Assembly (NCBI GenBank): GCA_963794995.1
Contig: CAWCFV010000002.1
Span: 1,984,001 to 2,048,000, forward strand
DNA: 64,000 nt
Direction of reading: 5' to 3'
DNA from: CAWCFV01 sp963794995
GTDB taxonomy: Bacteria; Actinomycetota; Actinomycetes; JACCUZ01
The notes under the pieces were generated by a model. The model was not told the DNA's origin and ran no database searches. It saw only the letters and a list, made by a program, of their open reading frames with translations. Positions 41,064 through 49,372 of this stretch are shown here, in pieces. Numbering within the stretch: the first letter of the stretch is position 1; each line of letters starts with the position of its first letter. The translations under genes and the position numbers were made by a program.

Positions 41064-42182
41064 ATGGCGCTCGCCGTCCGTCCGATCAGCAGCGCCGAGC
41101 ACCTGGCGTTCGTCGCCTCCCGGCCCTCCGCGTCCTTCCTGCAGTGCCCGTCGTGGGCCGCGGTGAAGAGCGAGTGGGGCAGCCAGAGCCTCGGCTGGTA
41201 CGACGACGCCGGCGGGGGCGAGCTCGTCGGCGCCGGCCTGGTCCTGCTGCGCCAGGTGCCCAAGGTGAAGAAGTTCCTGGCCTACCTGCCCGAGGGGCCG
41301 GTGCTCGACTGGGGCACCGACGACCTCGGGGCGTGGCTCGCACCGATGGTCGATCACCTGCACGCGGCGGGGGCCTTCGGCGTGAAGATGGGCCCGCCCG
41401 TCGTGCGCCGCCGCTGGGCCGCCGCGACCGTCAAGTCCGCCATCGCCGAGGGCGCGGCCCGCCTCGCCGACGTCCCACCGGACGGCACCGACCCGGTGGG
41501 GGAGCGCGTCGTCACCACCCTGGCGCAGCTCGGCTGGCGGGCCCCCGACGCCGAGGCCGGCTTCGGCGCCGGCCAGCCGCAGTACGTCTTCCAGGTCCCG
41601 CTCGGCGACCGCGACGAGGACGAGGTGCTCAAGGGCTTCAACCAGCTCTGGCGCCGCAACATCAAGAAGGCCGACAAGCTCGGCGTCACCGTGCGCCAGG
41701 GCGAGGAGTCCGACCTGGGGGCGTTCCACGCGCTCTACCTGGAGACCGCGGAGCGCGACCACTTCACCGGCCGGCCCCTGTCGTACTTCCAGCGGATGTG
41801 GACCGCGATGCGCGCCGAGGACCCCGAGCGCATCCGGCTCTACCTGGCCGAGCACGAGGGCGACCTGGTGGCCGCCACGACGATGGTCCGGGTCGGTCAG
41901 CACGCCTGGTACTCCTACGGCGCCTCGTCGACCGGCAAGCGCGAGGTCCGGGGGTCCAACGCCGTGCAGTGGGCGATGCTGCGCGACGCGAAGGCCGCCG
42001 GTGCCACCGTCTACGACCTGCGCGGCATCACCGACACCCTCTCCGAGGACGACCCGCACTTCGGCCTGATCCAGTTCAAGCTCGGCACCGGCGGGGAGGC
42101 CGTCGAGTACGTCGGCGAGTGGGACCTGCCGCTCAACAAGGTGCTGTTCAAGGCGTTCGACCTCTACATGAGCAGGCGCTGA
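41064..42182 (+). CDS. FemAB-family aminoacyltransferase (peptidoglycan interpeptide bridge)
   Basis: 372 residues from ATG 41064. FemABX fold with SFLQCPSWAAVKSEWGSQSLGWYD, QVPKVKKFLAYLPEGPVLDW, NQLWRRNIKKADKLGVTVRQG and ATVYDLRGITDTLSEDDPHFGLIQFKLGTGG. It adds an amino acid from tRNA to the lipid II stem peptide. A weak ribosome site and in-frame upstream sequence leave the start slightly uncertain. Paired with an alanine-racemase-like gene 7 bp downstream, as in Streptomyces. Confidence 0.92.
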   Translation: MALAVRPISSAEHLAFVASRPSASFLQCPSWAAVKSEWGSQSLGWYDDAGGGELVGAGLVLLRQVPKVKKFLAYLPEGPVLDWGTDDLGAWLAPMVDHLHAAGAFGVKMGPPVVRRRWAAATVKSAIAEGAARLADVPPDGTDPVGERVVTTLAQLGWRAPDAEAGFGAGQPQYVFQVPLGDRDEDEVLKGFNQLWRRNIKKADKLGVTVRQGEESDLGAFHALYLETAERDHFTGRPLSYFQRMWTAMRAEDPERIRLYLAEHEGDLVAATTMVRVGQHAWYSYGASSTGKREVRGSNAVQWAMLRDAKAAGATVYDLRGITDTLSEDDPHFGLIQFKLGTGGEAVEYVGEWDLPLNKVLFKAFDLYMSRR

Positions 42183-42189
42183 GCCCACG

Positions 42190-43224
42190 ATGACGTTCTC
42201 GCTCTACGTCGACGAGGAGCGCTGGCGCCGGCACCTGCGCGCGACGGTCGAGGCGACCCCGGGGATCGTGCCGGTGGTCAAGGGGAACGGGTACGGCCTC
42301 GGCAACGCCCGGCTCGCCGCCGAGGCCGCGCTGCTCGGCGTCGACACCGTGGCGGTCGGTACCGCTGACGAGCTGCCCGAGGTCGCCGCGGCCTTCCCGG
42401 GGGACGTCCTGGTGCTCACCCCGCCCTACCCGCGGCCCCGGCCGGACAGCACCGGCCGGGTGCTCCAGACCGCGGCGCACCTCGCCACCGTGCGCGCAGG
42501 CGGGGACGCCCGGCTGGTCGTCGAGGCCGTCACCTCGATGCACCGGCACGGTCTCGGGACCGACGACCTGCCCGCCCTGGCACAGGCGCTCGAGGGCATC
42601 CGCACGGAGGGGGTCGCCTTCCACCTGCCGATGGACCGGCACGGCGGGTACCGGCCCGGCGACGAGGTGGCCGACTGGCTGCGGAGGCTGGCCGGCGCAG
42701 GGGTGCCCACCGGCGTCGCGTGGGTGAGCCACCTGTCCGAGGCCGAGCTCGCCGGGCTGCGTGCGCAGTTCCCGGCCACGACGTTCCGGCCGAGGATCGG
42801 CACCGGCCTCTGGCTGGGGGACCGGGGCGCGCTGCAGGCGCGCGGCACCGTCCTCGACGTGCACCGGCTGGACCGCGGCACGCACTACGGCTACCGGCGA
42901 CGCCGGGCACCGCGCGACAGCCACCTGGTGGTCGTCGGGGGCGGCACCGCGCACGGCGTGGCCCTGGAGGCGCCGCGGACCGTGCGCGGCGCGGTGGGGC
43001 GCGGCAAGGCACTGGCCGCCGGGACGCTCGCCGCGGCCAACCTGTCGCTCTCGCCGTTCCGGTGGCGGGGCCGGCAGCGCTGGTTCGCCGAGCCCCCGCA
43101 CATGCACGTGTCGCTGCTGCTGCTGCCCGCCTCGGTCCCGCCGCCGGCGATCGGTGACGAGCTCGACTGCGACGTCCGGCTCACGACGGTGCACCCCGAC
43201 CGCGTCGCCCCGCTGCCGGCCTGA
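42190..43224 (+). CDS. Alanine racemase-like PLP protein
   Basis: 344 residues. An N-terminal barrel with PLP lysine in VPVVKGNGYGLGNARLAAE, VAFHLPMDRHGGYRP and RIGTGLWLGDRGALQARG. The C-terminal domain ends ELDCDVRLTTVHPDRVAPL. Alanine racemases make D-Ala for peptidoglycan; this shorter, divergent version always follows the FemAB gene in actinobacteria. It may therefore act on a bridge amino acid rather than supply bulk D-Ala. Convergent with the GT87 gene. Confidence 0.85.
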   Translation: MTFSLYVDEERWRRHLRATVEATPGIVPVVKGNGYGLGNARLAAEAALLGVDTVAVGTADELPEVAAAFPGDVLVLTPPYPRPRPDSTGRVLQTAAHLATVRAGGDARLVVEAVTSMHRHGLGTDDLPALAQALEGIRTEGVAFHLPMDRHGGYRPGDEVADWLRRLAGAGVPTGVAWVSHLSEAELAGLRAQFPATTFRPRIGTGLWLGDRGALQARGTVLDVHRLDRGTHYGYRRRRAPRDSHLVVVGGGTAHGVALEAPRTVRGAVGRGKALAAGTLAAANLSLSPFRWRGRQRWFAEPPHMHVSLLLLPASVPPPAIGDELDCDVRLTTVHPDRVAPLPA

Positions 43225-43228
43225 GCCC

Positions 43229-44665
43229 TCAGCCGTCCGGGCCGGCGCGCGACGCGACCAGGCGCAGGGCGTCCGGGGCCCCGTCCAGCACCCCGCCGGC
43301 CGGGTCGTCGACCTCGGCGGCACCCTGGCCGTCCGGCCCGCCGACGACCGACCCGGGGGCCGGCGAGCGGACCGGGTCGTGCTCGGGCCGCAGGACGTCC
43401 CGGACGACCACGGCCATCAGCCACAGCGTCGCGACCAGGTGGGCCAGCACCGTCAGGTCGTAGCCGTCCTCGCCGAGCGCCCGCTCGGGGCGTCCCGGCG
43501 AGAAGCCGGCGAAGAGCATCCAGATGCCGACGTAGTGCACGACCTCGGCGGCCTGCCAGACCAGCAGGTCGCGCCACCTCGGCCGGGCCAGCACCGCGAG
43601 CGGCAGCAGCCACAGCACGTACTGGGGGGAGTAGATCTTGCTGGTCACGAGGAACGCGGCGACGACCAGGAACACCAGCTGGGGCAGCCGCGGCCGGCGG
43701 CGCGCGGCGAGCGCGAGCACGGCGACCCCGGCGCAGGCCAGCGCGAACAGGCCGCCCGAGATCAGGTTGAGGTGCTCCACCGGCACCGGGTGGCCCTGGT
43801 GCTGCAGGACCAGCCAGATGGTGCTCCAGCCGACGCCTCGCTCCTCCGAGAGCCGGTAGAACCTCGACCAGCCCTCGTAGTCGGCCAGCATCACGGGGAC
43901 GTTGACCATGCCCCAGCCGCAGACGGCCGCGACCAGGGTGGCCCAGAACTCGCGCAGCCGGCCGGCCCGCAGGCACAGCACGAGCAACGGCCCGAGCGCG
44001 AACAGCGGGTAGAACTTGGTCGCGGCCGCGAGACCGATGAGCAGTCCCGCGGCGAGCGGTCTCTCCCGGGCCCAGGCCAGCATCCCGAGCGCCAGCAGCG
44101 CGACGGCGTACAGGTCCCAGTTGATCGTCGCGCTCAGCGCCAGCACCGGCGCGGTCGCCACCATCGCGGCGTCCCACCGGCGCCGGCCGGCCAGCGCCGC
44201 CGTGGCCGCGACGGCGACCGCGGCCGCCAGCGCGGCGGTCAGCGCATTGATGTCGAAGTACCAGCGCGACCGCTCGGCGGGGGTGCCTTCGGAGGGCACC
44301 AGCTGCGCGGTCGCCCACATCACCAGACCGGTCACCACGGGGTACTCGACCTGCCGGTCCTCGGTCTGCCCGAGGTAGGGGATCTCGCCGTCGGCGAGTC
44401 CCCGACCGTGGTAGAGCGGCGGGACGTCGCTGTAGCAGGCGTGGGTGTAGACGCCGGGGGACGCCCAGCCGTTGTCCCGGCACCAGTCCTTCTGCACCAG
44501 CCCCAGCCCGCAGGTCAGGAAGGTGAGCGCGACCAGCACGCGCACCGGCGTCCACCATCCGCGTCGCGGCGAGGCGTGCCGCCCCAGCGGGCCCCCGATC
44601 GCCTCGCTGCCGAGGCGGACGACGTCGTCGTCCCGCGACGGGACGACGAGCCCGCCCGCGCTCAC
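43229..44665 (-). CDS. GT87-family polyprenol-phosphate glycosyltransferase
   Basis: 478 residues from GTG 44665, overlapping the ponA stop (GTGA). About ten membrane helices. The extracytoplasmic first loop carries acidic residues (QVEYPVVTGLVMW), and conserved segments include NWDLYAVALLALGML, AATKFYPLFALGPLLV and TSKIYSPQYVLWLLPLAVLARP. Members use polyprenyl-phosphate mannose as donor to build mannosylated glycans (Rv0051 is the equivalent next to ponA1). A charged Gly/Pro tail follows the last helix. Confidence 0.9.
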   Translation of the reverse strand: MSAGGLVVPSRDDDVVRLGSEAIGGPLGRHASPRRGWWTPVRVLVALTFLTCGLGLVQKDWCRDNGWASPGVYTHACYSDVPPLYHGRGLADGEIPYLGQTEDRQVEYPVVTGLVMWATAQLVPSEGTPAERSRWYFDINALTAALAAAVAVAATAALAGRRRWDAAMVATAPVLALSATINWDLYAVALLALGMLAWARERPLAAGLLIGLAAATKFYPLFALGPLLVLCLRAGRLREFWATLVAAVCGWGMVNVPVMLADYEGWSRFYRLSEERGVGWSTIWLVLQHQGHPVPVEHLNLISGGLFALACAGVAVLALAARRRPRLPQLVFLVVAAFLVTSKIYSPQYVLWLLPLAVLARPRWRDLLVWQAAEVVHYVGIWMLFAGFSPGRPERALGEDGYDLTVLAHLVATLWLMAVVVRDVLRPEHDPVRSPAPGSVVGGPDGQGAAEVDDPAGGVLDGAPDALRLVASRAGPDG

Positions 44666-46749
44666 CCGCCCGGTGCCGGCGGCGAGATGGTGACGCCGCC
44701 GCTGTCCGTGGGTGTCGGCGTCACCTGCCCGGGCGGCGTGCTCGGCGGTCCCGGCGACGGGCTCGGCGGCACGGTCGCGGACTCCGTGGGCGTGGTCGCC
44801 GTCTCCGAGGGCGTGCTGGGGGACTCCGTCGGCGTCGGGGTGGAGGTCGGCTGCGGGTTGACCGCCTCGCCGACGTAGGCCGGCGGCGGGAAGTCCTCGA
44901 CGTCCTGGTTCTGCAGGGCGGCAGTCATGAAGGCCGTCCAGATCCGCGCCGGGTACTCACCGCCGAAGAACGTCGAGAGGCCGCCGACGCCGTCGAGGTC
45001 GGCCTTGCCGGTGCCCTTGTAGAAGTCGACGGCCGCGGCCAGCTGCGGGGTGTAGCCGACGAACCAGGCCGAGGTCGTGGTGTCCGGACGCAGCGCCGCG
45101 GTGCCGGTCTTGCCCGCGGCGGGCCGGCCGAGGGCGCGGGCCTCGGAGCCGGTGCCGCTGCGCACCACCTGCTGCAGCGCGTGGCTGACGTCGGCCATGA
45201 CGTCGCGCCGGAAGACCCGCTCGGTGCCCTCGTCGGCCCGGTAGCGCACGCCGCCGTTGGCACCCTTCACCTCCTGGACCACGTGCCACTGCGCGCGGTC
45301 GCCCTGGGCCGCGAGGGTGGCGTACGCGTTGGCCATGTCGATGTTGCGCACCGACGCGGTGCCGAGGGGGGTCACCGCGTTGGCCTCGAGCCCCGGGGTG
45401 TCCTCGGGGATGCCGGCGGCGACCGCGGCGTCGACGACCTTCTTCGCGCCCATCTCGAGGGTGAGGTCGACGAAGACCGTGTTGATGGACTCCTGCATGC
45501 CGGTCACCAGGTCGACGGAGGAGCCGTAGTCGCGGTCGAACTCGTTGCCGACCTCCTTGTCGGTGCCGGGGACCTCGAGCGGGGAGTTGCCCGTGAACCT
45601 GCTCCTCAGGCTGATCCCGTCCTCGAGCGCCCCGGCCAGCGCGAACGGCTTGAACGACGACCCCGGCTGCACCCGGGCCTGGGTGACCTCGTTGAGACCG
45701 CCGGCCTTGGCGCCGCCGTACATCGCGACGACCGCCCCGGTGCCGGGCTCGACCGCGGACAACCCGATGTGCACGTTGCGCGCGTTCTCGCGCGGCCGCT
45801 CCTGGCGCACGGCACGCACCGCTGCGCGCTGCGAGCGCCGGTCGAAGGTGCTCGTCACGCGCAGCCCGCCGAGGTCGATGTCCCGGTCGGTGAAGCCGTT
45901 GGCCCTGAGCTCCCGGCGCACGGCGTCCATCAGGTAGTAGCTCGGCCCGCCACGGGCCTTCTTGCCCTCGGCGAGCTCGGGCAGCGACATGCCCGAGCGC
46001 CGCGACTGCTCGAGCCAGCCCTTGGTGACCATGCCGTCGAGCACGTAGTCGAACCGGCCGGTGAGTCGGTCGGCGTTCTCCTCCGGGTCGTAGTTCGCCG
46101 GGGAGCGGATCACCGACGCGAGCACCGCCCCCTGCTCGACGGTGAGGTCCTTGGCGTCGACGCCGAAGAAGGTCTGCGCGGCGGTCTGGATGCCGTACGC
46201 ACCGCGACCGAAGTAGATGGTGTTGAGGTAGTCCTCGAGGATCTTGTCCTTGTCGTCGCGGCGGGCCAGCTTCACCGCGATGAAGAACTCCTTGGCCTTG
46301 CGGGTGTAGGTGCGCTCCGAGGTCAGGTAGGCGTTCTTCGCGTACTGCTGGGTGATCGTCGAGCCGCCCTGGGTGGCGCCGCCGCGCAGGTTGGACCAGA
46401 ACGCCCGCACGATGCCGGACGGGGAGATGCCGCGGTTCTCGTAGAAGGACCGGTCCTCGGCGGCGAGCACCGCCTTCTGCACGTGGTCGGGCACCTGGTC
46501 GAGGCCGATGATGATCCGGTTCTGGTCGCCGAACCGCCCGATCTCGGTCTTGCCGTTGTCGTAGTAGACGATCGTCGTCTGCGCCGAGATCAGCGACTTC
46601 GGCTGGGGGATGTCGGTCGCCGCGTAGGCCACGCCGACAGCGGCGACCAGGGTGAGGAAGCCCACTCCGGCCAGCACCAGGAGCTGCTTGAAGGACGGCA
46701 GGTAGCGACGGAAGCCGTCGTACGCCTCGCGCGGGTAGTCGACTCTCAC
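44662..46749 (-). CDS. ponA: Class A penicillin-binding protein (transglycosylase-transpeptidase)
   Basis: 695 residues from GTG 46749. One N-terminal helix (LLVLAGVGFLTLVAAVGVAYA), a GT51 transglycosylase domain (AAEDRSFYENRG, QGGSTITQQYAKN) and a transpeptidase domain with SxxK Ser364-Lys367 (GSSFKPFALAG), SxN (ESINTVF) and KTG at ~547 (AAGKTGTAALR). The extracytoplasmic tail is Pro/Thr/Ser-rich. It polymerises and crosslinks peptidoglycan at the cell surface. Flanked by DUF5318 and GT87 as in mycobacteria. Confidence 0.96.
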   Translation of the reverse strand: MRVDYPREAYDGFRRYLPSFKQLLVLAGVGFLTLVAAVGVAYAATDIPQPKSLISAQTTIVYYDNGKTEIGRFGDQNRIIIGLDQVPDHVQKAVLAAEDRSFYENRGISPSGIVRAFWSNLRGGATQGGSTITQQYAKNAYLTSERTYTRKAKEFFIAVKLARRDDKDKILEDYLNTIYFGRGAYGIQTAAQTFFGVDAKDLTVEQGAVLASVIRSPANYDPEENADRLTGRFDYVLDGMVTKGWLEQSRRSGMSLPELAEGKKARGGPSYYLMDAVRRELRANGFTDRDIDLGGLRVTSTFDRRSQRAAVRAVRQERPRENARNVHIGLSAVEPGTGAVVAMYGGAKAGGLNEVTQARVQPGSSFKPFALAGALEDGISLRSRFTGNSPLEVPGTDKEVGNEFDRDYGSSVDLVTGMQESINTVFVDLTLEMGAKKVVDAAVAAGIPEDTPGLEANAVTPLGTASVRNIDMANAYATLAAQGDRAQWHVVQEVKGANGGVRYRADEGTERVFRRDVMADVSHALQQVVRSGTGSEARALGRPAAGKTGTAALRPDTTTSAWFVGYTPQLAAAVDFYKGTGKADLDGVGGLSTFFGGEYPARIWTAFMTAALQNQDVEDFPPPAYVGEAVNPQPTSTPTPTESPSTPSETATTPTESATVPPSPSPGPPSTPPGQVTPTPTDSGGVTISPPAPGG

Positions 46750-46838
46750 GGGGTCCAGTTCCTTCGGCGCCGAGTGCAGGCAGGTGGCCGGGGGTCGAGC
46801 GGGTGCGGCGGTGGGCCAGGGTAACGGCGTTCCCCTGA

Positions 46839-47273
46839 CTACCCCTTCCCGCCCGTCCCGGAACGCGCCCGCCGAGCCGGCGGGGCGGCACCGGAGCCCC
46901 GCCGGTCGACCCCGTCACCGAGGACGAACGACCGGACGAGGTGGTTCCACCCGCAGTCGAGGCAGACCTCGACCTCGTACACCCGGAACTCCCCGACCTC
47001 GCGGGCCATCGCCTCGAGCTCGGCCCGGCTCCTGACCCGCCCGGCGCCGGTGCCGAGCTGCTCGCCGTAGACGTAGCGGACCTCGACCAGACCCGGGCGC
47101 CGGCACACGGGGCAGCAGCGGTCGGTGGCCTCCCCGTGGAAGCGCCCGGCCCGGCGCAGGTACGGGTGCGCGTCGCAGACGTCGTCCGGCGTGGTGGACC
47201 CCCCGACGCGCAGCGACGCGAGCGTCGCCCGCCGGGCCAGGCCGTAGTCGACCACCCCACGCTGGGACCACAC
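46839..47273 (-). CDS. DUF5318 family zinc-ribbon-like protein
   Basis: 144 residues. Conserved start QRGVVDYGLARRATLASLR, a first Cys set CCPVCRRPGLVEVRYVYGEQLG and a second EVCLDCGWNHLVRSFVLG, forming a likely zinc ribbon. This matches the family next to ponA1 in Mycobacterium (Rv0049) and in Streptomyces. The function is unknown, but constant linkage to ponA suggests a role in cell-wall growth. The C-terminal tail is basic and low-complexity. Confidence 0.92.
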   Translation of the reverse strand: MWSQRGVVDYGLARRATLASLRVGGSTTPDDVCDAHPYLRRAGRFHGEATDRCCPVCRRPGLVEVRYVYGEQLGTGAGRVRSRAELEAMAREVGEFRVYEVEVCLDCGWNHLVRSFVLGDGVDRRGSGAAPPARRARSGTGGKG

Positions 47274-47332
47274 CCTGCGAGCGTACGACCGCCCCCGCGG
47301 TTGCGGACCGACCGCGCGCCGCCTATCGTCTC

Positions 47333-47353
47333 GATGTATCGGCGCGATACATC
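47333..47353. promoter_or_regulatory. PadR-type operator
   Basis: GATGTATC-GGCGC-GATACATC is a perfect 8-bp dyad with 5-bp spacing, 45 bp before the padR start. It contains ATGT-N11-ACAT, close to the ATGT-N8-ACAT pattern of PadR operators. Probably autoregulates padR and the following ino1. Confidence 0.7.
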
Positions 47354-47398
47354 GTGCGGACCGTTCGAGACCCGGTCGGGGTGGCAGGAGGTGGCACG

Positions 47399-48025
47399 GT
47401 GGCCAGACGCACCGACGTCCTCGAGCTCGCCGTCCTCGGCCTGCTGCACGAGGCCCCCATGCACGGCTACGAGCTGCGCAAGCGGCTCAGCGCCACCCTC
47501 GGGGCCCTGCGGGCCTTCTCCTACGGCACGCTCTACCCCTGCCTCAAGCACCTCGCGGCCACCGGCCTGGTCACCGAGCAGGCCCAGGACCCCACGACCA
47601 CAAGCAAGCGGTCCCGGATCGTCTACCAGCTCACGGCCGAGGGCAAGGAGCACTTCGCGGCCCTGCTCGGCGAGAGCGGCCCCTCGGCCTGGGACGACGA
47701 GGGCTTCGGCGTGCACTTCGCCTTCTTCGGACGCACCGACGCAGCCACCCGGCTGCGGATCCTCGAGGGGCGTCGCTCGCGCCTCGAGGAACGACGGGCC
47801 GGCTTCCGCGGTGCGCTCTCGCGCAGCCGGGAGCGGGTCGACAGCTACACCCTCGCGCTGCACCAGCACGGCCTCGAGTCCGTCGAGCGCGAGGTCCGCT
47901 GGCTCTCCGAGCTCATCGACGACGAGCGGCGCCGCCGCCCGTCGACCGACGAGCGGGCCGGCACGACCGACGGACGACCCCCCGCGTCCGGCCTGGCGGG
48001 CCCCGCCGCGCCGGGCACGACGTGA
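47399..48025 (+). CDS. PadR family transcriptional regulator
   Basis: 208 residues from GTG 47399, preceded by AGGAGGTGG. PadR winged helix at residues ~1-90 (LELAVLGLLHEAPMHGYELRKRL, FSYGTLYPCLKHLAATGLV, SRIVYQLTAEGKEHF), then a helical dimerisation domain. The perfect dyad GATGTATC-N5-GATACATC in its promoter is the likely autoregulatory site. It sits 20 bp upstream of ino1 and is the conserved regulator of that locus (Rv0047c equivalent). Confidence 0.93.
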   Translation: MARRTDVLELAVLGLLHEAPMHGYELRKRLSATLGALRAFSYGTLYPCLKHLAATGLVTEQAQDPTTTSKRSRIVYQLTAEGKEHFAALLGESGPSAWDDEGFGVHFAFFGRTDAATRLRILEGRRSRLEERRAGFRGALSRSRERVDSYTLALHQHGLESVEREVRWLSELIDDERRRRPSTDERAGTTDGRPPASGLAGPAAPGTT

Positions 48026-48045
48026 CCCACCAGAAGGAGCACCAC

Positions 48046-49125
48046 ATGAGTTCGGTACGAGTGGCCATCGTCGGCGTCGGCAACTGCGCCGCGTCGCTGG
48101 TCCAGGGCGTCGAGTACTACAAGGACGCCGACCCGCAGAGCCGCGTTCCCGGGCTGATGCACGTGCAGTTCGGCGAGTACCACGTCCGTGACGTCACGTT
48201 CGTGGCGGCGTTCGACGTCGACGCGAAGAAGGTCGGATCGGACCTGTCCGAGGCGATCGGCGCCAGCGAGAACAACACCATCAAGATCGCCGACGTCCCG
48301 CCGCTCGGCGTGCCGGTCCAGCGCGGGCACACGCTCGACGGCCTCGGGAAGTACTACCGCGAGACCATCGTCGAGTCCGACGACGAGCCGGTCGACGTCG
48401 TCGCCGCCCTGCGCGAGGCGGAGGTCGACGTCCTCGTCTGCTACCTCCCGGTCGGCTCCGAGGACGCCGCGAAGTTCTACGCCCAGTGCGCGATCGACGC
48501 CGGTGTCGGCTTCGTCAACGCGCTGCCCGTCTTCATCGCCGGCACGCCGGCGTGGGCGAAGAAGTTCGAGGACGCCGGTGTGCCGATCGTCGGTGACGAC
48601 ATCAAGTCGCAGGTCGGCGCCACCATCACCCACCGCGTGCTGGCGAAGCTGTTCGAGGACCGCGGCGTGATCCTGGACCGCACGTACCAGCTCAACGTCG
48701 GCGGCAACATGGACTTCAAGAACATGCTCGAGCGCGACCGGCTCGAGTCGAAGAAGATCTCGAAGACCCAGGCCGTCACGTCGAACATGGAGAACAAGCT
48801 CTCCGCGCGCAACGTGCACATCGGCCCGTCGGACTACGTGCAGTGGCTCGACGACCGCAAGTGGGCCTACGTCCGTCTCGAGGGCCGCAACTTCGGCGAC
48901 GTCCCGCTCAACCTCGAGTACAAGCTCGAGGTCTGGGACTCCCCGAACTCCGCGGGCGTCATCATCGACGCGATCCGGTGCGCGAAGATCGCCATGGACC
49001 GCGGTATCGGCGGCCCGATCCTCTCGGCGTCGTCGTACTTCATGAAGTCGCCGCCCGTGCAGCACGACGACGACATGGCGCGCGACCTGGTGGAGAAGTT
49101 CATCGCCGGCGAGATCGAGCGCTAG
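48046..49125 (+). CDS. ino1: Inositol-3-phosphate synthase
   Basis: 359 residues from ATG 48046 (AAGGAG). NAD-binding start VRVAIVGVGNCAASLVQGVEYY, and conserved FVNALPVFIAGTPAWAKKF, VGDDIKSQVGATITHR, LNVGGNMDFKNMLERDRLESKKISKT. Converts glucose-6-phosphate to myo-inositol-3-phosphate, the entry to phosphatidylinositol and mycothiol. Ends KFIAGEIER; the DNA coding this end is repeated downstream. Probably an operon with padR. Confidence 0.97.
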   Translation: MSSVRVAIVGVGNCAASLVQGVEYYKDADPQSRVPGLMHVQFGEYHVRDVTFVAAFDVDAKKVGSDLSEAIGASENNTIKIADVPPLGVPVQRGHTLDGLGKYYRETIVESDDEPVDVVAALREAEVDVLVCYLPVGSEDAAKFYAQCAIDAGVGFVNALPVFIAGTPAWAKKFEDAGVPIVGDDIKSQVGATITHRVLAKLFEDRGVILDRTYQLNVGGNMDFKNMLERDRLESKKISKTQAVTSNMENKLSARNVHIGPSDYVQWLDDRKWAYVRLEGRNFGDVPLNLEYKLEVWDSPNSAGVIIDAIRCAKIAMDRGIGGPILSASSYFMKSPPVQHDDDMARDLVEKFIAGEIER

Positions 49126-49248
49126 CCGACGGAGTGGTCGGCGAGGCACGAGCCGCCCGCGGAGGCGGCGTACGCCGAGATCGCCGGACAGCACGGCGAG
49201 ATCGAGCGCTAGCCGACGGAGTGGTCGGCGAGGCACGAGCCGCCCGCG
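49108..49248. repeat. Direct duplication of the ino1 3' end (54 bp, offset 87 bp)
   Basis: The segment 49108-49161, covering the last codons and stop of ino1 plus downstream sequence, recurs essentially identically at 49195-49248. A third, degenerate start of the same unit (ACAGCACGGCGAGGTAGAGC) follows at about 49249. The 87-bp offset equals 29 codons. Confidence 0.85.
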
Positions 49249-49284
49249 ACAGCACGGCGAGGTAGAGCGCTGATCCGGCGGGAG

Positions 49285-49326
49285 CCACACCGGATCCTCG
49301 GGTTCGCGCCCGAGGGTCCGGTGTGG
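49285..49326. terminator. Strong terminator hairpin after ino1
   Basis: CCACACCGGATCCTCGGG and CCCGAGGGTCCGGTGTGG pair at 17 of 18 positions around the loop TTCGCG. It lies between the duplicated ino1 end and the MFS start and should end the padR-ino1 transcript. Confidence 0.8.
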
Positions 49327-49372
49327 ATCACCGCGCGCCGTCGCCTCGCCGCCCCACACATAGGCTGCGGAG

